The notes under the pieces were generated by a model that searched no databases, was not told where the DNA came from, and saw only the letters and a list, made by a program, of their open reading frames with translations. The position numbers and the translations under genes were made by a program. A DNA stretch of 55,689 nucleotides, taken from the NCBI GenBank assembly GCA_030430715.1, contig JAUIJZ010000010.1, positions 1 to 55,689 of the forward strand, written 5' to 3'. This DNA is from Alphaproteobacteria bacterium (GTDB taxonomy: Bacteria; Pseudomonadota; Alphaproteobacteria; Caulobacterales; Aquidulcibacteraceae). Of the stretch, positions 51,201 through 55,689 are shown piece after piece. Within the stretch, counting starts at the first letter, position 1. Each line of letters opens with the position of its first letter.

Positions 51201-52997
51201 ATGCAGCCGAGCTTGTCCGAAATCCCCATATTGCGCGACGCGGCGCCGGAGCTGCTCGCCGCGATCGATGCGGAGACGGAATGGTTATCCGTTCCGTCCG
51301 GATGGCCGCTGCTGCGGGCGGGCGAGCCGCCCGAAGGCGTCTGGTTCCTCATGTCGGGGTCGCTTGGCGCATTCAAGGCCGACGAACGCGGCGGATATCA
51401 ATTGCTCGGCTATGTCCGGCCCGGCGAGCCCGTCGGCGAGATGGCCATGATCGCACGCGAACCGCACTCGGCCAGCGTGTTCGCCATGCGCGACAGCGAA
51501 TTGCTCAAATTGGCGCCGGACGCATTCGACCGGCTGGTGCAAGAGCACCCGGACTTCATGCGTCACGTTGCGCGGCTCATGCTCACGCGCTCACGGTCAG
51601 GCGGCGCGGCGAGCCCGCGATCGGACCCTAAAGTTTATGCGCTGATTGCCACCTCGCCGACCATCGACCTGAAACTTCGCGCGCGCACGTTGCAAGCGGC
51701 GCTGCGCAGACTTGGCTGTAAGGCGGCTATGATCACGGACGCCGACGAAGCCGCGCTCACCGGTGAAGGGATGAACAGCGCTTGGTTCGATGCGCTCGAG
51801 CAAAAGAACGACGCCGTCTTTCTCGTATCGCCGATCGCGGACACGCCCTGGTTTCGCACGTGCCTGCGTCAGGCGGACCGCATCTGGTTTTTCGCGCGCG
51901 CCGATGCGCGGCCATCTTTTCCATTGCTGCCGCCGGAAGAACCCTCGCCCGCGCGCCAGTTCCGCCTCGTGGACGTTGTTCTGTTGCATCACGGCATGGA
52001 TCGCAAAGCCGCGACCACAGACGAATGGCGCCTGGCGTGCGATGCATCGCGTTTGTTTCACTGGCGCGGATTGGAAGACGAAGACGCCGCGCGCCTAGCG
52101 CGAGTCATTGCCCGGCGTTCAATAGGCTTGGTGTTGTCAGGCGGAGGCGCGCGCGCTTATGCGCATCTGGGTGTCGTGCGTGCATTGCGCGAAGCGGGAC
52201 TGCCCTTCGACGCCTTGGGCGGCACATCGATGGGCGCGGTCGTCGCCGCATGCGTGGCGATGGGCTGGGACGACGATGAAATAGAATTGCGCATCCGCAA
52301 AGCGTTCGTCGAAAGCAATCCGCTTGGTGATTACGTACTGCCCGTTGTCGGCCTTGTGCGCGGGCGCCGCGTCGAAGAGCGGCTGTTTGATAATTTTGGC
52401 GATACGCTGATCGAAGATCTCAGCGTACCGTTCTTCGCCGTTTCGACAGATCTCGTCGCTGGCGCACCGCGCGTGCATCGCGCCGGCATGCTGCGCAAGG
52501 CGCTGCGGGCGTCCATATCGCTGCCGGGCATTCTGCCGCCAGTGGTCGAAGGCGCACATAGCCTTCTGGTGGACGGCGCAGTGCTCAAAAATTTTCCCGT
52601 CGACGTGCTGAAGGACATGCATCGTGGCCCGATCATCGGCGTCGATGTCGCGCGGCGCGAGGGCATCGATCCCGAAGATTTCCGCGATCCGCCCGGCTTC
52701 ATGGGCTGGGTAGCCGCACATGGGCTCCAATCGGCGCCGCCTATCGCGTCTTTGCTGATGCGCGCAGCCACGCTTGCTGTCGATCCCTGGCAAGGACGTT
52801 CCGGCGCCGATTTGCTAATCGTCCCCGAAATGGCCGATCTCGACCTACGCGATTGGAAGCGCTTCGATGAGGCTGTGGCCTCAGGCTATGAAGCTGCGGT
52901 CGCGGCGCTTCAGCGTCCTCATGGTCTGTTCCAGAGCCCGCACTCTGACCTGCTGACGAATCTTTCACCCGGCGGGCCGCTCGAAATCGCGGAATAA
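51201..52997 (+). CDS. Cyclic-nucleotide-binding patatin-like phospholipase (NTE type)
   Basis: A 598-residue protein starting at ATG 51201 (an earlier frame overlaps the divergent TIR gene and is unlikely). Residues about 1-125 are a cNMP-binding domain (GEPPEGVWFLMSGSLGAF, PGEPVGEMAMI). The patatin domain begins around 308: oxyanion GGGARAYAHLG, nucleophile elbow GTSMG with S343, and catalytic Asp in VDGAVLKNFP (about 466). The middle (about 145-290) resembles the corresponding region of neuropathy-target-esterase proteins. It would be a lysophospholipase gated by a cyclic nucleotide or other ligand. No cyclase gene is adjacent. Confidence 0.9.
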   Translation: MQPSLSEIPILRDAAPELLAAIDAETEWLSVPSGWPLLRAGEPPEGVWFLMSGSLGAFKADERGGYQLLGYVRPGEPVGEMAMIAREPHSASVFAMRDSELLKLAPDAFDRLVQEHPDFMRHVARLMLTRSRSGGAASPRSDPKVYALIATSPTIDLKLRARTLQAALRRLGCKAAMITDADEAALTGEGMNSAWFDALEQKNDAVFLVSPIADTPWFRTCLRQADRIWFFARADARPSFPLLPPEEPSPARQFRLVDVVLLHHGMDRKAATTDEWRLACDASRLFHWRGLEDEDAARLARVIARRSIGLVLSGGGARAYAHLGVVRALREAGLPFDALGGTSMGAVVAACVAMGWDDDEIELRIRKAFVESNPLGDYVLPVVGLVRGRRVEERLFDNFGDTLIEDLSVPFFAVSTDLVAGAPRVHRAGMLRKALRASISLPGILPPVVEGAHSLLVDGAVLKNFPVDVLKDMHRGPIIGVDVARREGIDPEDFRDPPGFMGWVAAHGLQSAPPIASLLMRAATLAVDPWQGRSGADLLIVPEMADLDLRDWKRFDEAVASGYEAAVAALQRPHGLFQSPHSDLLTNLSPGGPLEIAE

Positions 52998-53049
52998 GCT
53001 GACGCGCCGGGATGGTGCCGCTATACGGTCCGCAATTGAGGGACAATCC

Positions 53050-53610
53050 ATGCGGCCAATCATATTCGCGGTCGCCGCGCTCGCCTTGAGCGCGTGCGAC
53101 ACACCTTCACAACACCAAGCTGCGGGCTGCGCCCAAAGCGCAACGCATAACGTTATGTGGAGTCGGTCCGGTGAGCCGGACACTCTGACAACTTGGTCCG
53201 ACGGCCCCACCTGCAAACAGGCCGCGGTGGTTCTGGTGGCGCGAAACGCCCAAGGCGACCCGCTTTGGACGTTCGCCTCCACCCATTACGACATGACAGT
53301 CGGCGGCGCGGCGCCGCCCGACGCGGACAATGTGACACAAGAGCAAATGCAGAGCTTCCTCGCCTCATGGGCCAATGTCAGCTTGAGATCGACGGCCGAT
53401 CTGCCCGCATGGAGCGAAAACATGAGCCGGCCCGGCGAAGGCGTTGAGACGCTCGCCTATGAGAGCGCGCTCGATCGCGAGGCGTATGAAACGCTGCGCG
53501 GGCGCGGCCTGCCGATCATCTGCTACGCCGCGGCCGCGGCGGCTGTTCAGTGTCTCGCGATCGAGCCCGGCACGCGCGCGCCAATACTGATTGCGGCCTA
53601 CGGTTCGTGA
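53050..53610 (+). CDS. Lipoprotein, tandem copy 1
   Basis: A 186-residue lipoprotein with signal peptide ending in lipobox LSAC (Cys about residue 16). Conserved features shared with the next two genes: a cysteine in AAGCAQSATH, a second cysteine in DGPTCKQAAVVLVARNAQGDP, an aromatic strand LWTFAST, and a closing part with LPIICYAAAAAAVQC. The internal cysteines could form disulfides in the periplasm. No known family recognised. Its stop overlaps the GTG of the next copy. Confidence 0.7.
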   Translation: MRPIIFAVAALALSACDTPSQHQAAGCAQSATHNVMWSRSGEPDTLTTWSDGPTCKQAAVVLVARNAQGDPLWTFASTHYDMTVGGAAPPDADNVTQEQMQSFLASWANVSLRSTADLPAWSENMSRPGEGVETLAYESALDREAYETLRGRGLPIICYAAAAAAVQCLAIEPGTRAPILIAAYGS

Positions 53611-54125
53611 GAATCGCACTGCTCTTGCTGCCGCTAGCGCTTCTGGCTTGCGGGCAGGAGCGCATTGCCGGCTGCGAGCTTACAGCGACGCGCGAGATTT
53701 CTTTCTCAAGCATCGAAACCGATGACGTCATCACGGCGCGCAGCTTCGGCCAAGCATGCCGTGATGCGATTGGCCTTATCACGGTGACCACGGCGGACGG
53801 CGCGCCCGCTTGGGCCTGGACGGCGCCGCTGCACCGCGCATTCGGTGATGGCTTCATCGAAGGCGAACCGGAGACTATGCAAGCGTTTCTGGAGCGATGG
53901 ATCGAAACCGATCTCTCCTCCACGTCCGCTGCGCCGGAATGGAGCCAATTACAGGAGGGCCGCACGACCTTGGACGCCCTAACCTATGAAGACGTCCGGG
54001 CGCGCGATCTGCCTATGCTCTGCCATTTTGCGGGAACGGCCCGGCAAGCCTGCGTGTTTTGGGAGCCGGCGGCGGGGGGCGCCGGTCATTTCTTCGACCG
54101 CGAAATTACCGAGGGGACATTATGA
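53607..54125 (+). CDS. Lipoprotein, tandem copy 2
   Basis: A 172-residue relative of the previous gene, starting at GTG 53607 (GTGA overlap with the previous stop); the signal peptide ends LALLAC. Parallel features: IAGCELTATREI, FGQACRDAIGLITVTTADGAP, AWAWTAPL and MLCHFAGTARQAC. Sequence identity is moderate, so the copies are old. Ends four bases into the third copy. Confidence 0.7.
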   Translation: MRIALLLLPLALLACGQERIAGCELTATREISFSSIETDDVITARSFGQACRDAIGLITVTTADGAPAWAWTAPLHRAFGDGFIEGEPETMQAFLERWIETDLSSTSAAPEWSQLQEGRTTLDALTYEDVRARDLPMLCHFAGTARQACVFWEPAAGGAGHFFDREITEGTL

Positions 54126-54691
54126 AGCGTTTGGCGATCGCATTGACCGCACTCTCACTGGCGGCGGGCTGCTCACCGCCGCCGCCCGAAAGCGCCAGCG
54201 TTCCTATCGACCAATTGCCCATTCAAGCCGCGGGCTGCAACGCGCAAGCGGCGCGCGATTGGTCGGCCGTCGGCAGCCAATATTATGTGATCGAAGCCGA
54301 GGCGCACGGGCCGACCTGCGGCGAAGCCATCGCCACAATCCGCATCAAATCGCGCGACGGCGTGGTGCTGTTCACGCGCGACTATCCGACAGCGGAAGTT
54401 CCGCTCGCATTCAGTCCGCATAGCGGCGAAACCGGTCTGCGGATCGAACTCGATGCATGGGCGCAGAACGCCGCGCTGGTGCAAACAGCGGATTGGCTTC
54501 CGGCATGGCCATCGGGCGCGCCGAGACCGCCGCGCTTTCAGCCGGAAGTCTCACGGACGCAGTACGAATCCGCGCGCGGTGCGCAAGGTCCGCTGTTCTG
54601 CTTTCCAGATGGCGGCGAGAGCAATGCCTGCATCGCCATGGCCGGCAATCGTGCGCTTCTGCTCGGCTCGCTCACGCCAGAGCGCTTATAG
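54122..54691 (+). CDS. Lipoprotein, tandem copy 3
   Basis: A 189-residue third relative starting at ATG 54122, with lipobox LAAGC followed by a Pro-rich stretch. Parallel features: QAAGCNAQAARDW, HGPTCGEAIATIRIKSRDG, LFTRDYP and LFCFPDGGESNAC. All three genes are translationally coupled, and all conserve the four cysteines in the mature part. Function unknown; the pattern suggests small secreted binding domains. Confidence 0.7.
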   Translation: MKRLAIALTALSLAAGCSPPPPESASVPIDQLPIQAAGCNAQAARDWSAVGSQYYVIEAEAHGPTCGEAIATIRIKSRDGVVLFTRDYPTAEVPLAFSPHSGETGLRIELDAWAQNAALVQTADWLPAWPSGAPRPPRFQPEVSRTQYESARGAQGPLFCFPDGGESNACIAMAGNRALLLGSLTPERL

Positions 54692-54766
54692 AAGCGCCGC
54701 ATTTTCGCCTCATCCGCGACGATGCGGGCGCCCGCGCACGCATGCAGCCAAGTTAGCCACCACGCT

Positions 54767-54794
54767 TTGCAGACGCGGCAATGCACCCTATCTT
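54767..54794 (+). promoter_or_regulatory. Possible promoter of the mini-ORF transcript
   Basis: TTGCAG (54767-54772) and TATCTT (54789-54794) are spaced by 16 bases, a reasonable -35/-10 pair. Transcription would begin near 54801, about 40 bases before the mini-ORF. Confidence 0.4.
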
Positions 54795-54825
54795 TCTAGT
54801 CCGGCAATTGGCGCCGGGATTTAAG

Positions 54826-54876
54826 AAAGGAGGTGATCCATGTCTCATGTGTCTGCTGAGGGGATGCGCCTCCTTT
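54826..54876 (+). promoter_or_regulatory. SD / anti-SD hairpin across the mini-ORF
   Basis: AAAGGAGG at 54826-54833 is exactly complementary to CCTCCTTT at 54869-54876; with T-G and G-C pairs the stem reaches 10 bp. It would hide the ribosome-binding site when folded, and the downstream arm covers the last codons and stop of the mini-ORF. Confidence 0.65.
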
Positions 54877-54878
54877 AA
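54840..54878 (+). CDS. 12-codon mini-ORF with a full-length Shine-Dalgarno
   Basis: ATG at 54840 begins a frame encoding MSHVSAEGMRLL and ending at TAA 54876-54878. Immediately before it AGAAAGGAGGTGATCCA (54824-54840) is identical to the reverse complement of the expected 3' end of alphaproteobacterial 16S rRNA (GGATCACCTCCTTTCT), a pairing far longer than normal sites. Whether the peptide is functional or the frame is only a ribosome-binding decoy cannot be told by eye. Confidence 0.6.
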   Translation: MSHVSAEGMRLL

Positions 54879-54925
54879 AACAGGGCTTTGGCCTTGTTAG
54901 GGACATCCCTAGGCTCGGCATATGC

Positions 54926-54959
54926 ACGGGGCGGTCGGAAGGCCGCCCCGTTTTGCTTT
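54926..54959 (+). terminator. Strong terminator of the mini-ORF transcript
   Basis: CGGGGCGGTC-GGAA-GGCCGCCCCG is a 10-bp stem with a GNRA-like GGAA loop followed by TTTTGCTTT. It defines the 3' end of a short transcript of about 150 bases from 54801. Confidence 0.85.
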
Positions 54960-54967
54960 CTGCGCTC

Positions 54968-55057
54968 CTACTCCTCCACGCTGAACGATCCCCAAGGCGC
55001 AAGGTTGAGCCTCCTGCGGTTGTTCTTGTACGAAGCGTGGCGTTCCTTGCGGCTCAT
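54968..55057 (-). CDS. Possible small basic protein (29 aa)
   Basis: A short frame starts MSRKERHASYKNNRRRLN and continues LAPWGSFSVEE. AGAGGTGG lies about seven bases before its ATG. It is basic with a tryptophan, like some small regulatory proteins, but is supported only by its ribosome site and open frame. The remaining stretch 55058-55210 shows no other clear gene, and 54692-54766 shows nothing. Confidence 0.3.
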   Translation of the reverse strand: MSRKERHASYKNNRRRLNLAPWGSFSVEE

Positions 55058-55210
55058 TCCCGCCACCTCTTTGGCGCAGCCAGTAGATATTAAAACGAAG
55101 CTTCCGAGCACTCGATCAAACAGCAATCGCTCTTCGCACCGCCGTATCTGTTTGTAGACTTCGCTGTGTTTGTGTTCATGAGTCCATTTTGGGATGGTCG
55201 GGAGCTGACC

Positions 55211-55689
55211 TCACCGGAACTCCGCGTACGTCTCCGGGAATTTCTCGCGAACCCATTCGACATAAGCTGGCCTGTCCGACATCGAACGCTTTTTTTCTTT
55301 CGCCCACTGATGGAACGCGACGCTCGCATCGAAAAAATCGCTAAAGCCGAACTTTGTCGGGTTCTTTTCAATGTGTCCTTGGAGCAACCAACTAAGTTGC
55401 TCGTCGGTTTGGCAGTACGTGAGTGTGCGGAACGTTCCGAAGTTTCGACGCTTCCCCTTGGTGTGATACGGAAGACGGCCGAGTAGGAGAAACACTAGCC
55501 GGAAGAGCGAGGCGATAGCCGCTGCATTTATCTCGTCCTTCGCCTTGGCCACTTTGAGCATACTGAGCGCGTGGTTCAGTTCATCCTCAATGGCTTTTCG
55601 ATGCTGTCTGTCCACAGAGCCTATCGAACTGAACACCGACGCCCGCAACACCTCGAAGGCGGAGACGTAAAGGCCCTCCCAGAACGGCA
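55211..55689 (-). CDS. Unrecognised protein, 5' part outside the window
   Basis: The frame is open to the right edge without a start in doubt-free position; an internal TTG/GTG-type start at 55651 would give 146 residues, but the upstream in-frame residues PFWEGLYVSAFEVLRASVF look like real protein, so it is probably the C-terminal 158 residues of a longer gene. Features: a helical EDELNHALSMLKVAKAKDEI, a Cys-Gln (YCQTDEQL) and a Trp-rich C-terminus (FHQWAKEKKRSMSDRPAYVEWVREKF). GC content is visibly lower than in the rest of the window, which suggests acquisition by transfer. Family not recognised. Confidence 0.6.
   Translation of the reverse strand, partial: PFWEGLYVSAFEVLRASVFSSIGSVDRQHRKAIEDELNHALSMLKVAKAKDEINAAAIASLFRLVFLLLGRLPYHTKGKRRNFGTFRTLTYCQTDEQLSWLLQGHIEKNPTKFGFSDFFDASVAFHQWAKEKKRSMSDRPAYVEWVREKFPETYAEFR

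Noticed and set aside
54692-55057. Fragment of an inverted 16S rRNA gene
   Set aside because: The match to the reverse complement of the 16S tail stops after 17 bases, right at the ATG.
55090-55371. 93-codon minus-strand frame overlapping the right-end gene
   Set aside because: It is Arg/Ser-rich and lies in a different frame of the better-supported frame 55211-55689.

Overview
The window looks like chromosomal DNA of an alphaproteobacterium, most likely a Caulobacterales / Hyphomonadaceae-type cell. Reasons seen in the sequence: high GC throughout, a holdfast (adhesin polysaccharide) cluster in Caulobacter-like arrangement (hfsE-F-G-H facing hfsD and hfsA-B), a MipZ division-positioning ATPase with a CtrA-type box and a GANTC site in its promoter region, a large beta-propeller protein resembling Caulobacter FlaEY, a phasin, and ClpS/ClpA. 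No insertion sequence, prophage or CRISPR array was seen. Gene packing is tight, with many 4-bp ATGA/GTGA start-stop overlaps and several convergent pairs whose stop codons overlap.

Layout. 1-6374: a partial giant beta-rich protein, a TauE/SafE exporter, cysteine synthase, a thioredoxin-reductase-like ferredoxin-NADP reductase and tRNA-Ser(GCU). 6503-15238: the holdfast locus (initiating sugar transferase, flippase, two GT2 glycosyltransferases, polysaccharide deacetylase, then HfsB, HfsA and HfsD for export). 15300-22672: an orphan phosphate-binding lipoprotein, purQ, an unusual CpaE/TadZ-like ATPase fused through a membrane helix to Sel1 repeats, and the SppA protease. 22696-29072: tRNA-Pro and tRNA-Gln, a TonB-dependent receptor without a signal peptide, a SET-domain protein, rpiA-glmU and gph. 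29311-29631: a tRNA-Leu(UAA) split by a 232-nt group I intron. 29689-36432: a molybdenum hydroxylase set (large, small and FAD subunits plus a CoxG-like protein) divergent from an NTF2-like / SDR / NTF2-like operon.

36429-46950 is mainly housekeeping: a MoCF-domain protein, rpmG, NUDIX and HIT proteins, an HWE-type histidine kinase, clpS-clpA, a phasin, a D,D-carboxypeptidase, a J-domain membrane protein, mipZ and panC. 47013-54691 holds an SRPBCC-like membrane protein, a four-gene operon starting with a double-TIR membrane protein, a divergent cNMP-binding/patatin phospholipase, and three tandem related lipoproteins. The right end (54692-55689) is lower in GC and carries a compact transcription unit: a 12-codon mini-ORF whose leader is a 17-nt match to the complement of the expected 16S rRNA 3' end, with a downstream anti-Shine-Dalgarno copy and a strong terminator. 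A partial unrecognised gene runs off the edge.

The items most worth following up are the anti-16S mini-ORF element, the CpaE-Sel1 fusion, the intron-bearing tRNA-Leu, the TIR/patatin pair and the lipoprotein triplet. All calls come from reading the sequence; no database search was run.
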